Below are positions 52,410 through 64,000 of a stretch of 64,000 nucleotides of DNA, in pieces (the stretch's first letter is position 1; the number at the start of each line of letters is the position of its first letter). The notes beneath the pieces were generated by a model. It was not told the DNA's origin. It saw only the letters and a program-made list of their open reading frames with translations, and did not search any database. This stretch comes from Brachyhypopomus gauderio (Eukaryota; Chordata; Actinopteri; Gymnotiformes; Hypopomidae). The stretch is taken from contig NC_135218.1 in assembly GCF_052324685.1 (NCBI RefSeq), positions 15,291,858 through 15,355,857 on the forward strand, given 5' to 3'. The translations under genes and the position numbers were made by a program.

Positions 52410-54642
52410 AAAAGATGCTCACACAGGTGACATGGGTGTGGTTAGGTCATGCTAGAGTTCGTTGGAGCAGTAAGGTAGCTGTTTGCCAGCAGGCTGGTTC
52501 AGTGTCTGGCTCCAGCCATTGAACGACCATATCAATGAAACACCCAAGCTGGCTCACACAGGGTGATGAGGACCTATTTAAGTATCACCTACACCCACAA
52601 GTCAGTCACGGGCAAATAAAGAAATAGAAAATGTGACAATATTACTGAAGAAATAGTAATATCTTAAAGCCCAAAACTTAATTTGTTCAGTATCAAAGTA
52701 GTTATCACTGCACACATCAGCACAACATGCTCAAACTAGGCAGCGTTTATAGTTAATAGGTCATGTTTGTTTGCGCCTTGATTTCCACAGAGTAACAGCT
52801 CCTCGGGTTCCTTTGTGTGTTTTCCTTTGTTCTTTTGTGCACAGCTCCCGATGAATTTCCTATTTCCACCTGTAGAGGACAGTATTGCAACACTTCACTA
52901 AGGCACTAGGCTTCACTAATTCACCATTGTGCTGTCTGCGGTTCATGGAGTTGATTGATGTCCTCTCGGAGGAGGACAGCGTCTTTCTTTGTCCAGTTTT
53001 CGCTGTGAGAAATGCCCAGCTCAAAACAAAGAGGTAATCAGATAAGCCTGTGGAAGACTCAAAGAAATGGGCAGTGACCTAGTGTAGGCAGCGGGTCTCC
53101 GCAGCTGCAGCCAAATGAATACCTGTTTCTGTTTAAGATAACAAAGCATTTGAAAACAACTTTTGGGCTACAGCTGACACTATTATTTACCGTAGTTAAA
53201 AACAAAGTTATATAAAAAAAAGTTTTGGGGTCCAGAGGGGAAAAAAAAGATCTTGGGAGAGTATAGATTACATTGGGAGTAGCTGTTCTTCACCCTGTGT
53301 TAGAAGAAGTAGTCGGGTTGTGTGAGGTTCTGGTGGTGCTGAGGCTGATCGGAGCGGAGGGTGGAGTGCTCACTCTCCACCTCGTACCTGCTTTCCTCTG
53401 CTCTTCTCTCCTCCAGCCCACTCTAATCATCTTCAACCAGCATTCCAACACAATTTCATTCTATCACCCCTATACCCCCCATCCCCCTCACCATGTCAGT
53501 ATGGGACATGACATCCATAGTGGTGGCCCACAGGTATAAAAAAAGAGGAAAGATGGATTGCTTGGCACCACCATGCTGAAGTTAAATGTATATATGCTAC
53601 AGTCCTCTCTATAATGCCTCTTTAATGGTCCTATTGTGAGTTATGCCAATCTCAGCCACACCATCATTAAATCCCCAGCTCTTAATCTTAGTGAGAAAAG
53701 GACCCATCATGCTTTGCACTACTGGTATTAAACCAGTTAATAGTTTCCATGCATAATCCAGTACTTAGGGGAAGAAAAAACGAAATTATTATTTTGGTCA
53801 TTTTCCATCATCCCGGTAACAAGAAGTGGAGAAGCTGTGATGCCGACAGAGCCAGTAAAACATGGATGTCTATAATGAGTTTGGCGAGATTGACCATTAC
53901 CTGCTTGCTCCAGGGCAGGTGCGTAGGTGATAGATCTCTGGTCGTGCCTCATGAAGCTCCTTTTCCCTGGGACAGGGCTCTCTTTATAGTCTACCCAGAC
54001 GATATGACCCTTAAACCCGCAAAGCAAGTGGCAGAGCTCTAATGGAGAAGAAAGCAGACAGACCAGAGCAGACGAACACAGAACTGCGCTTGTTCTGTCA
54101 CAGGAGTAGACCGGTGGAAAATAAGCGAGAGGAAATACAAAGTTATGATGTCATAAAGAGAGGAGCACTTTTAAAAGGACCTCGTTCCCTAAATCATGAT
54201 CCAAGTCCCACCATCCAGCTGATAATTGCACATTATCCAGAGCCATAAAAGAGTGGCTGCAGGCGGAAGACACATCAGGCACTGTTTATGAGGGAACGGA
54301 CACAGTGACACACGGCCCTGCTACAGAACTCGCTGTAATGACTGTTTGTAAACATATAATGAAGGTCCACTTGTCTGGCTTGTGGTACCATTGAGGTGAG
54401 AAATTGCAATAATAGTAACACCCCAAAGCTGTGGTGTCTTCTCCTAAACACGGAGGCTCCCCTGTGACCTCTATTGTCTTTCTGAGTCTTAATTCATCAC
54501 TGGCAGCTGTAAGCAAATGCATATTAATTTTAGCGGGTCCTCGGTGCCATAGGCGACCGGGCCAATAAATCAGAACAGGAGTGGTGCCTAATTGACTCCA
54601 GTTTATGGAAGACAGCGAGAGGAGAAGATCGAGACAGTGAGA

Positions 54643-54707
54643 TAGTGTGTGTGTGTGTGGTGGAGGGGGGGGGGGGGGGGCAGAAAGAGAGAGAAAAGGA
54701 GAGAGCA

Positions 54708-54748
<41 letters not shown>
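54643..54748. repeat. compound (GT)n / poly(G) / (GA)n repeat
   Basis: Short GT run, then a G run of about 17 bases (about 54664-54680), then imperfect to perfect GA repeats to 54748. Confidence 0.9.
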
Positions 54749-54751
<3 letters not shown>

Positions 54752-55289
54752 CTGGGCTAAGAGGCACAGGATCCATCTTTCCTTTGTTCTTTGTATTGCT
54801 CTTCAGACGGCCTCTGCAGCACAGAACATGCCGAGCTATCCTCACGTTCCTCATGAAACCTTCATAAGCGTGTCTGCAAATGTGTTCAATAAAGTCGCGC
54901 CTATGTTTCCTGTGGTCTCTCCAGAGATGCATACTCACCACATTACATTAAGCCCCAATATCCTAAATATCCTGAAATAATCATTTGCATAAATATATGC
55001 TCATGAACTGCTATATGTGGCAGCAGACGAGGTTGCAGGGATTGTGATTGTCTCTGAGGAACAAGCAGGAGGAACAGAATAAGCCCATTAGTGTAAACTA
55101 GATTATTGCATTAAAAATGTATTCACCTCAGCACATTTGATTTTGCTGTGTTGCCTGATGATGTCATGGTAAAGAGTCGTGAAGAAGATGATGTCCTATT
55201 TGATCTGAATATTCTGAAGCACAAATGATCCTCAGGGTCAGGTTATGGGTCGGGTCACAATGATATCTGAAATCATTGTTGGGGACCGA

Positions 55290-55437
55290 AGGTGCACAGA
55301 CTGAGTCTCTGGCGGTGCAAGCAGAGGAAGGTGCTAGCAACACCAAGGTCATAGGTTCACCTCCAAAGGGAGCACACAGACTGTTAAACTGATAAATATA
55401 TGTAAGTCCCTCTGGACAAGAGTGTCTACCAAATGAA
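55290..55437 (+). mobile_element. tRNA-derived SINE, plus-strand copy, degenerate
   Basis: It has the B-box-like 'aaggtcataggttcacctcc' and the tail 'tgtaagtccctctggacaag' plus 'agtgtctaccaaatg'. Both are diverged versions of the SINE in the tie1 intron. The head is too eroded to place its 5' end. Confidence 0.55.
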
Positions 55438-56019
55438 AACCTCCTGCAGCGTACGCTGAACCCTAATGCATTAAACTGCACATGGCCTATTAATCTGCTC
55501 TGTTGTTACCGCTGCTTTCTTTTGACTCATTTTGTGTTTATTTGTTTGTGCAATTGCTCCAAAAAGAAACATATCCACCAAATATGCCAAAACAACCTTC
55601 AGTCAAAGTTATGTGCAATTCACATGTTCAGTTTCTTGAAAAAAAGATTTGCACTTGGTTAATTCACTTATAGAGTTGGCTGAGTATCCATGGGTAAAAA
55701 ATAAGTCTGTGGCTCAGTAGATCACTTGACTGCTCTGAATAGCAGAGTTAAGAATCTGCACTTGGTGTCCATATGTTAAATACTGAACCTGATGAGATCT
55801 TCTGCAGAGTTCAGGTTATGCAAATTGCTTTTAGAGTGCAGAAGAGAACTGTTCTCTGAAAAATCCTCTTTATTATTCATCTCATGTCCTTGTGTTAAAA
55901 AGAACTAATTAGATTCAATTCTTTGAAAACATCAGTAATTTCACAGTTCAATAAAACCTTCACAACAGTTAAATCATTTACTATTATATATTCTTGCTTG
56001 AATCGCACTTAGACGTTTT

Positions 56020-56090
56020 GAGTTAGTTCCCTATGTAATAAATTAGAGTTAGTTCCCTATGTAATATTTGAGTTAGTTCCCTATGTAATA
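56020..56090. repeat. tandem repeat, 24-26 bp unit, 3 copies
   Basis: Three copies of 'gagttagttccctatgtaat' starting at 56020, 56046 and 56070, with 4-6 variable bases between copies. Confidence 0.9.
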
Positions 56091-56868
56091 TGTTCCAAAA
56101 TGACAGATGACGAATTTGCTCCTTTCAGAGTTCCAGTCATTGCCGAGCTTAGCACAGAACACCAGCGGTTCCCTCCAGTGATAACACATCCGGTTACATC
56201 CTCAAGTTCCCTTATCCATGGTCAATTTACAACAGTAGACTTCACAACAGGAGAACGGTGGAGGTGAGCTTCTGAGGTCGTCATTCCCGCCTGCGACGAG
56301 ACCGTGAGCTCAACCTCTTTCCAGTCGTTCCCAGTCTTCTTTACACGGTAGATGCCGTTTAGGGCAGAGAGGGTCCAGCTGGGGACCTGAAGATGCTGGA
56401 ACACCTCCCGGTTGGCAGGGGGGCTGCCGGCGATATGGGGCCACTCATGCGGTAAATGGCTTGGGGCAGCGCCGAGCTGAGCGTCCCCGGTGTGCGGCTT
56501 TCCTTAACGGCGCCGCCCCCTTTCACCTGCGGAAATGTTAACTACGTCCTCGGGAGCGGCGATGCAGAGAGCCGGCCGGCGGCCATATTTCATGCAGATG
56601 GCCGGGTTAAATATGCCGACCAGGCATGCGATGGCGAGCCACCTTCCTCTCCTTCTGGCTTAAATCTTCTCTTAGGTTTTTTTTTTCGTCTCTCCATACC
56701 TGGAGGCCAATCGCCTCTTTGAGTTTCATCAAGTATGTGGAGCATCTCATTGGACCGCTGGAGCTTTGGGAAGGTTAATGTGTTGGACGATTGTAAATTG
56801 TTTGGCTATTTGAGTGGACATAGAGCAGGAGGGGGAGATGAACCGTAAAATTTGACCACCTTCACAAT

Positions 56869-56891
56869 CCCCCCCCCCCCCCCCCCCCCCC
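56869..56891. repeat. poly(C) tract
   Basis: Run of about 23 C in non-coding sequence. Confidence 0.9.
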
Positions 56892-57559
56892 ACACTTTTT
56901 CTCCAACAAGTTCCTCATTTTTTTGGTCTGTTTCCCACTGCTGCTCTCTGTCTCTGCCAAACGCTGGTGGAGAACTGGCTGAGATGAAGAGAGGAACACC
57001 GTCCAGATGAGCAGCAGTTAGCGCCCTCACAGACAGGAAGTTTCAGCCAAAGAACCTGTTCCATTACTCAGGGCCCATGTTTGGGAGAGTTACACAATTA
57101 CACACAGTTCCCTGTCAGGCACAGGCGCAGGCTGTCCTAAGAAGTAAAGGCACAGGCAGGCAGTTCTAATAAATAACGAGAAAGGCAAAGGCTGAGTGTG
57201 ATTTGGTGATAGCACAGCTCCACATTGTTTCATGTTACTAATAAAACACTGAGACATTTTATGTCCTTTTTGGTTTGGGTTTTACACATAACGGGCCACT
57301 TCGGCGAGATGGCTATAACCAGTGGAGCCTTTGTTCAGTGGCTTATCAGCAAGTATTTTTCAAATGAAATAGACCTTGATATGAAAGAATGACCTAATAA
57401 TGTAGTAATGGCCAAATTATGAGAACAATATGTCACACTGTGTGGTGAATGTGTGCGTCATTTTATATCTGCCGCTCTCCTGGAGAATTGCACTCTGCTT
57501 CATTTAATTAACTCTCACCCGCTTTCTCTTTCAGCCTCTTCCCCTGCACTCTGCCCATC

Positions 57560-57562
<3 letters not shown>

Positions 57563-57592
<30 letters not shown>
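57563..57592. repeat. (GT)n microsatellite
   Basis: About 15 GT units in non-coding sequence. Confidence 0.93.
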
Positions 57593-57595
<3 letters not shown>

Positions 57596-57877
57596 GGCTG
57601 TTGCTCTACAGAGAGTGACATTGCCAGTACTATTGGAGATCTATGAATGGCCCGAGGCGGCCGTAGCAGTCATAAGGCTCTCTTTCTGATATCATCTGAA
57701 CAGTTAAACAAGCCCAAGGAAGTGGGAGAGGCGGATCACAAGGGTGCAATTCCCTGTGGCCTGAAACATACGTCCACACACACAGAGTGAAACGCTCCGG
57801 GACATTCCGCAATTCGTTCTCTCTCAGAAAGAAAGACTTTGTAATGAGTGAGAGTGTTTATGAGAGTCAGTGAAGAG

Positions 57878-57908
57878 GGAGAGAGGGAGGGAGAGAGAGA
57901 GAGAAAGC

Positions 57909-57942
<34 letters not shown>
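57878..57942. repeat. imperfect (GA)n repeat
   Basis: GA-rich run with occasional GG or AA interruptions. Confidence 0.9.
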
Positions 57943-58319
57943 TGTTGACTCCATTCCCATTTCCAGCACTGGCCTGCTCAAACCACTATCACCTCGAATT
58001 AAAATTTAATCTGACGCAGCATGGTGTATATCTGTAAAATGGAGATTTATTATTTATTGGACATACAGTGCTAGCTGAGGCTCATTAATTATATGTCATA
58101 TATACATCCTCTTTATATAGACCCATATCGCAGATATATGAAACTCGTAAAAATGCAGGCGAGCCGAACGGATGGGGAACCCCAGAGCAATGCCAGGTGC
58201 TTTCGGCGGTCATGTGCGCTCCTCGCCTGCCAAACACTTCTTTGTCTTTCTTCCCGCTCTGTGCCAGGGCCCCTTCTCCCCAAACCGCTGTCCTTGCTGC
58301 ACCGTGCGTGCGCGCCCTC

Positions 58320-58620
58320 TCAATGATAATACCCTCTCCGCTTCTCCGCTCAACAGATGGACCGCTGCCTCATTAACTTTAATACATCCAACATCAATTA
58401 AGAGGGAGTTAATTGGGATGCTCGAAAGGTGATTGCCAGGCAGCGCGGTGCGCACGAAAGCCCCGCGCTTAATAAATGAGGCTCGTCAAGCCGAAATATG
58501 CCAGCAGCGGCGTTGGCGATGCCCATCACGAGCGTCCGCCCTGGCTGGGATTAGTGCCGCCGCTTCCCCGCCGCGCCTGTGCTTTGTTTCTTTTCTTTTC
58601 CCTCCATCATTCACGTGGGG
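58320..58620. promoter_or_regulatory. possible conserved non-coding block
   Basis: Unique-looking sequence with clustered homeodomain-type words (CATTAACTTTAATACATCC; CATCAATTAAG; GTTAATTGGGA) next to a GC-richer segment. This composition is typical of vertebrate developmental enhancers. I cannot test conservation, so it is only a pointer. Confidence 0.22.
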
Positions 58621-58654
58621 AGGAGCTAACCTTGCCAGAGCGCCATTAGCTGCA

Positions 58655-58665
58655 CCCCCCCCCCC

Positions 58666-58697
<32 letters not shown>
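58655..58697. repeat. poly(C) plus (CA)n
   Basis: About 14 C followed by about 14 CA units. Confidence 0.93.
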
Positions 58698-58700
<3 letters not shown>

Positions 58701-60641
58701 CACCACTGCTGCTCCTTCACTGGGTTGCACTTTTATTTTACAAAGGTGGATAATAATAAACTAACTAGTTAGGGGTACGTGTAAAACCACACAAGAATTT
58801 ATTATTTTCCAGAGACTACACTTTTGGCTTGTTTTTGAAGTGTACTTGCGAGAAAACCACTGTTTTTGTTGTTGTGCTTGTACTTTTACATTTGCCCATC
58901 TGCTCTAAATTCTAGTTACTTCAGACGAGCGCGTTTGCCGCCTCTCCCTACGGTTCCCACACGCTTGGCAAATCGTACAGCTTCTCAGTCTCCCCGAGGC
59001 CGAGCACAGGGACAGTATTCTCCTCTGTTCTGGAGCCGTTGTCCTCTGGTGGCCTTGGACCCTGGAGACGGTGCTCGGGGACGTGAGCGAGCGTTTGCTG
59101 ACTCAGAGCCTCACGGGTGCTGCCGTCTCCTGGAGCAGGTGCTGATGGGGTGGCGAGATCAGAGGCTAGCACCACACGAGCTTCATTAAAGAGATGAATG
59201 GGTTTGTTTGCTGTTTGTAACAAATGTAAACACGTGGAGACAGAGAGGATGGCGTAAGACAGGCAAGGCGAGGCGTTCCACCGCTCAAAGGGTCCGCCTG
59301 GGTAAGCAGGCAGCGGAACAAATCTTGAAAGCTTCTTTTGCTCTTACTGTGGGGTTGCGTGATGCAAAAATAATATTAAAACATCATGGGCCTTGCTTTC
59401 TTGATCTTGCTGTAGTGTGGATCTCTGTGATCCCTTTGACTACATTGAGAAGATATTGGGGAAAGGAAAACATTTTAAGATTTACTTCAAACGTGATTTC
59501 TGTGCGGGCTGCATGTGTGTCATGTGATTAACACGGAAGACCATATGATTAACACTTAATACTGGAGTAGCTAACAAACCATGGGTGTTTTGAGAGTTCA
59601 GAGCTCTTCGTTGTGCACTTCATAGGAAGACATCAGATATCAGAAAACATAAATGTCAGATACGTTTGGTTTTATCAGCCCTTGAATAAGGCCTGTCCCC
59701 CAAGTCTTGAAGAAAAGACCATGTGACATTTTTCACATCTGTATGGGGCTTTAGAGAATCCTTGAAGAGCCTCAGATAATCACGCTTGGACAAAGCTCCA
59801 AACACCAGTAAGACGCGAGCCTAATGGTTCTTCAGCAGAGATGATCTGAAGAACCCATGTAGGCTCTGTTTAGTGCTGCTTCTTTTAAGAGTGTCTACTG
59901 CGTGTGCATGTTTCCAGTCCGACAGACCTTTAAGGATCTCAGAGGAGGGGAACCTGGATCAAACCTTTCCATCTATGTACTATTGGGTAAACTGCCCTTT
60001 GCAGTACCTACTTGTCTATGAATAACTAATCCTTTATTACCCATTTAAAAAGGAAACAACCATTAACCTCTGGAAACTGAATAAATAAACAATGCCACCA
60101 GACTGTATGCCCAGCGTCAGCGCCACAGTGCCTCTGGATGGATGACTCATTACACCTGCCCCCCCAGCCCACCCCCCTTGATGAATGTGGCGGACCACAC
60201 CACTAAAACTGACCTGCTACCTACTACTTCACCATGGGGAAATTTGCATGTGCACTGACTGTAAAATTGAGAGCTCCCACAGAATCAAGTCTTAATCATG
60301 CAAGTCTAATGATCCTCCATTGGGATGAGATTCATTTTATTCTCTTTCCTCCTGAATCTGATTGTATTTATAATAGGGCATGGATGGGTAGAGAGGCTAT
60401 AAGCCAGATGAACTCTAACCTACAGCCAGAATGTGGAACCACAGACATCCTTATGTTTCCAGACTACAGTGCAGAAAGTTGATCAGAGCGTTGAAGCCGT
60501 GAACACTTGCTCACTGATACAGCCAACGCACTTTAACCCCATCAGGTCAAAACTGACCAGCTTCCTTTGGAATCAACATTGTGTTAAGTCACACCGAGCA
60601 TTCTGTCAATTAGTTGGGGTGGCATGGTGGCACAATTGCTA

Positions 60642-60692
60642 GATGGATGGATGGATGGATGGATGGATGGATAGATGGATGGATGGATGGAT
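60642..60692. repeat. (GATG)n tetranucleotide repeat
   Basis: About 12 units of GATG/ATGG with one GATA interruption. Confidence 0.93.
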
Positions 60693-61435
60693 GCATTTCT
60701 GGATCGAAACCAGTCAGTCAGTTATATGGCATGAAGTGCTTTCAAATGATTAAGTGCTAGCTGATACACAATGACAAGAAAAACAGATAAAGTGTTTATG
60801 TAGAGTGCCAGAATGGAGTGAGAACAAAAGAGCTGCAGAAACAGCACACCTGTGTGTTGTTTTTGTTGTTTTTGCAAATGACCACATAGGGGCGCTGTGT
60901 ATCACAGTGAGGAGAAAGGCAAATTCCCAGCCTCAGCACAGAATGTTTCATCACACAACATGATTTCAGTTAAGCTCACACACAATGGAAAATATCTTGG
61001 AACCACACATATGTGGCCCATGTAGAAAAACTTTCAGTAAGCTGAGGTTGTAATAAATAGCAGCTGATTTTCAGTATATTCTCAAAGTGAAACTGAGGGC
61101 CCAAAAGATAAAGTTAGAAAGATAAACTTAGAATGTGGAAACCTTGACTTGCAAGCTAAGGAGAATGTCATTTTATGTATGTTGTGTGTTTTATGTATGG
61201 TATATATTTTATGTACGGTGTGTACTTTATGTATGGTAATTGTAAAGACCTTTATTTCCACCAGTGGGAAAACCAGAATCATGTATTATCAAAGATGGAC
61301 ATGAATATTCTTTACTGCGCCTGTTCCTAAAAGCAGCAGGCAAACGTGGTTGTGTGAATGTAGCCCTGCCTGCTCGCTGTCTCTGAGATCTGGGTGAAAG
61401 AGAAGCAGTGGGAAGGGGGGGTTCAGTGTTATGCA

Positions 61436-61436
<1 letters not shown>

Positions 61437-61494
<58 letters not shown>
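61437..61494. repeat. (TG)n microsatellite (left arm of an inverted pair)
   Basis: About 29 TG units. The complementary (CA)n tract starts about 120 bases downstream. Confidence 0.95.
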
Positions 61495-61496
<2 letters not shown>

Positions 61497-61614
61497 TGGG
61501 GCCGAAAGAGAGCAGCCAGTGTGATGGCACTGAATGTGGGTCAGAGGTATGTTCAATGAACCATCAGACCAAGTCTGGGAAAGAGCAATGACTCTAGGCC
61601 AGTATCACACACCG

Positions 61615-61616
<2 letters not shown>

Positions 61617-61685
<69 letters not shown>

Positions 61686-61734
61686 GCACACACGCGCATA
61701 CACACATGCGCACACACGTGCTCACACACACACA

Positions 61735-61768
<34 letters not shown>
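61617..61768. repeat. (CA)n then (GA)n compound microsatellite (right arm of an inverted pair)
   Basis: CA repeats with one CAAA interruption to about 61681, degenerate CA/CG repeats to about 61734, then about 17 GA units to 61768. Confidence 0.93.
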
Positions 61769-61771
<3 letters not shown>

Positions 61772-63239
61772 GTTGTGTGAACTCGGTGATGGGCGTACAG
61801 AAGGGGGAGACTGAAGGAGATAGCGGTGGAGAGGTGATTGAATGAATCATAATAAGCACAGTTTGTTACAACAAGACAACAGGTCTCCACAAACCTTACA
61901 AGGACAGATCAGGCAATTAGCCACATTGTGAGCAATGGGCACACCACATCTCTCTCCTTCTTCCTCTTAATCTCTCTTTTTTTCTCTCATCTGCAGTTTC
62001 AGAGCAGGAGATAAGCACATATAAACAGAGATAAAAGAGGATGTTACAGAGCTGAGATACATGACAGAAAAAACAATCAGCTCCTAGCCATATGCATGAC
62101 CCCTTCTTCCTCAGAAAGATTAAAATATCTCCTCACTGGGCACATACTGCGCTGGGTTTAGGCTTTGTTTAAACACAGAGATCACATCCAGCAACAGCAC
62201 ATCCAGGCAGCTTCGTCCACACACATGTAACACGCTGGATACAATTTTGAGTGTATTGTGCTTTATGGTATGAAGAATTGCATAATGCATTTTGCCCTCT
62301 CAGTATAGACTATTGCAAATTGTTGCATAATGTGTCCAATCAAGACCTACTTTTAACCCTGTGTTGTTCACAATTTTGTATGCTTTATAAATCATTATGC
62401 CTCTGGACTCCTTTTTATAAAAGTGAGTGTTTATATATGAGCTTCAGAATTCAATTCTGGTTGTTTTTGATCATGTGCTTTACTTTTAATATGTAATATT
62501 AATATGCCCTTTACTATACTGAACTACACAATAAAACACATGTTCTATTTTACCATAAGGAAGTCTTCCCACCAGAGGTCAGACTTACTTAAAGCATTAT
62601 GTAAGGGTTCATTCTCTTTCTTGCATTTCCCTCTCCATTTCATTTTTTGTTTCCAACTTAGACTTTCTCCTATTCACTCCTTTTATCTGATGGCTATTTT
62701 TTGCCTGGCAATCTAATATTGAACTTTGTATCCAAATCCCAAACACTCTGCTTTTCTACGGTGCCTGTGATGTGTGACTACAGCTCCGTGCCAGGGAGCA
62801 GGGACATGCCTGACCGATCCGTCCCCTTCCCGTCCCTCTGCGAGACGTGTGCTCGTGTGGCTGTGCGCTTTGTACGCTTTGAACTCCACGCGCTGAATAA
62901 TGCATGTAGACGTGAAACACCCAGCACCAGAACCAGCTGAGCTGCGGCAGCACGGGCCGCCTGTGATCTGGCTCAGTGCCACTTCAGTGTACACAGTACA
63001 TCAAGACCGTCCCCGAGGAACCTCCGAGTCGTAATGTCTGCCGTGTTAGGGTCTGCTGGGGTTTACTGCCATTTAGTGCCATTTAAAGAGACATTTGCTG
63101 CCACTGGAACATGCTAACGAACGCCACACGCCTGTCCTGAGGCCCAGGAACATGACTTCAGGTGCTTAAACAGCCGGTGAACAGCACTGCCCACACTGTT
63201 ACACACACCAGGAAAATAAAATGTTAAAAAAAAAAAAAA

Positions 63240-63660
63240 ACTCTTTGGGCCAAACCTTAATTGCCATTAAAATCATCATGAATTTAAATGCAAATGAATC
63301 TGCGAGGGAAATGAAGGTGCAGGGGGGGGAAATGTAACCTTTTTAAATTGGTTAAAGCCAATCAGGTAAACTTTTTTTTGATTGGCAATCCTGTAAATGA
63401 TCCTAATCAGCATATTAGGTCGAAATGTCTTGCCTTGCTTTCTTTTGTTTCTGCCTGAAGCCAAACGGTATCAGCTGTCATTCACCGGACTGAAGGGAGG
63501 CTAACAAGAGACTCGTGGCCTAGAGAGAATGTCAGTAAATAATAAAACTCCTGAGGTCAACAATGAATATTTAAAATGACCTCTGTATCAAATTAGTCTT
63601 GACCTTGAAAATGCACTTCTGCCTGGTGAAGCTGAAAGGAATTTTAATTAGCTATTTCTC
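63240..63660. promoter_or_regulatory. possible conserved non-coding block
   Basis: AT-rich, repeat-poor sequence with many ATTA, CCAAT and ATTTGCAT-like words (AATTGCCATTAAAATCATC; AATTGGTTAAAGCCAATCAG). It looks like a candidate enhancer. This is a composition-based guess without comparative evidence. Confidence 0.22.
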
Positions 63661-64000
63661 GAGCTACTACTGGGATTCCTGTGAGCTCCTGAGCATGGCT
63701 AGCAGGGTCAGCAGGATGTATGGTGTTGACGTGTAGGGATGAAGTATTTTAAAGATGAACGTTGCGCCCCGACTTGAGAAAAAATATGTATGAATTAAAA
63801 ACTCCTGACAAGGAGCAGATGACGTCCACATGTGCATCGATGGCATTCGTCCTGCATTCAGACGCCGAACTCCGACCTCCGTGAACGCCTCCCTGTTGCA
63901 TAAAGAGCCTCGATAGCACGCGTGGACCAAAGGAAACCTGAGTGCCAGGGAGTCTAATGGAAAAAGATAGCGCTGATTAGCGGCGGGCCCGTGCGGAGGC

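Larger units (their letters stand above)
52146..64000. other. apparent gene desert with simple repeats
   Basis: About 11.9 kb upstream of the tspan1-like first exon. I find no exon with recognisable protein similarity on either strand; the reading frames here are short or come from microsatellites. It contains the separately listed GA, CA/TG, GATG and homopolymer repeats, a SINE copy, and AT-rich stretches with many ATTA/TTAATT words that could be non-coding regulatory DNA of a gene beyond the window. Confidence 0.55.

Noticed and set aside
61553-61890. Long frames of Cys/Val, Thr/His or Leu/Ser repeats at the (CA)n, (TG)n and (CT)n tracts
   Set aside because: These are translations of dinucleotide repeats. 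The same applies near 11800, 16080, 35800, 36400, 46970, 52340 and 57900.

Overview
The window is from a ray-finned (teleost-type) fish nuclear genome. It has vertebrate multi-exon genes with GT-AG introns, dense (CA)n/(GA)n microsatellites, a tRNA-derived SINE with the familiar teleost tail, and Tc1- and hAT-type DNA transposons. Five protein-coding genes and one apparently decayed gene can be read exon by exon. For every complete gene the exon lengths I measured sum to a multiple of three.

Layout: (1) 169-7633, + strand: the 3' part of tie1, from two fibronectin III domains through the transmembrane segment and the whole kinase domain to the stop. (2) 8.3-12.0 kb: an intergenic stretch holding a Tc1-like fossil with a retroposon nested in it and, against mpl, a small inverted-repeat element. 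(3) 12729-18311, +: mpl, the thrombopoietin receptor (signal-peptide exon not found). (4) 20155-28091, -: orc1, 17 exons, predicted 898 aa, convergent with mpl. (5) 28092-28532: a compact shared promoter carrying a perfect E2F palindrome, a perfect CRE, CCAAT, GC-box and ETS motifs. (6) 28533-32240, +: prpf38a, 10 exons, 315 aa. (7) 33347-39787, +: pomgnt1, 21 coding exons, 653 aa. (8) 45157-52145, -: exons of a tetraspanin, tail-to-tail with pomgnt1 as TSPAN1 is in mammals, but with several frame lesions and no CCG motif. I call it a probable tspan1 pseudogene or decaying gene. (9) 52.2-64 kb: no credible coding sequence, only many simple repeats, a SINE copy and some AT-rich blocks that might be non-coding regulatory DNA.

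The genes do not form one pathway. Tie1 (endothelial receptor) and Mpl (megakaryocyte/stem-cell cytokine receptor) are adjacent as in mammals. Orc1 (replication origin licensing) and Prpf38a (spliceosome activation) share a cell-cycle-type promoter. Pomgnt1 is a Golgi O-mannosyl glycan enzyme. In human these three pairs all lie on chromosome 1p32-p34 but millions of bases apart. Here they sit within about 52 kb.

I found no CRISPR array, rRNA or convincing tRNA gene, and no exotic defence-like system. The most unusual signals are the decayed tspan1, the (TG)n tracts abutting two pomgnt1 splice acceptors, the nested retroposon with a perfect 15-bp target duplication, and the E2F/CRE bidirectional promoter.
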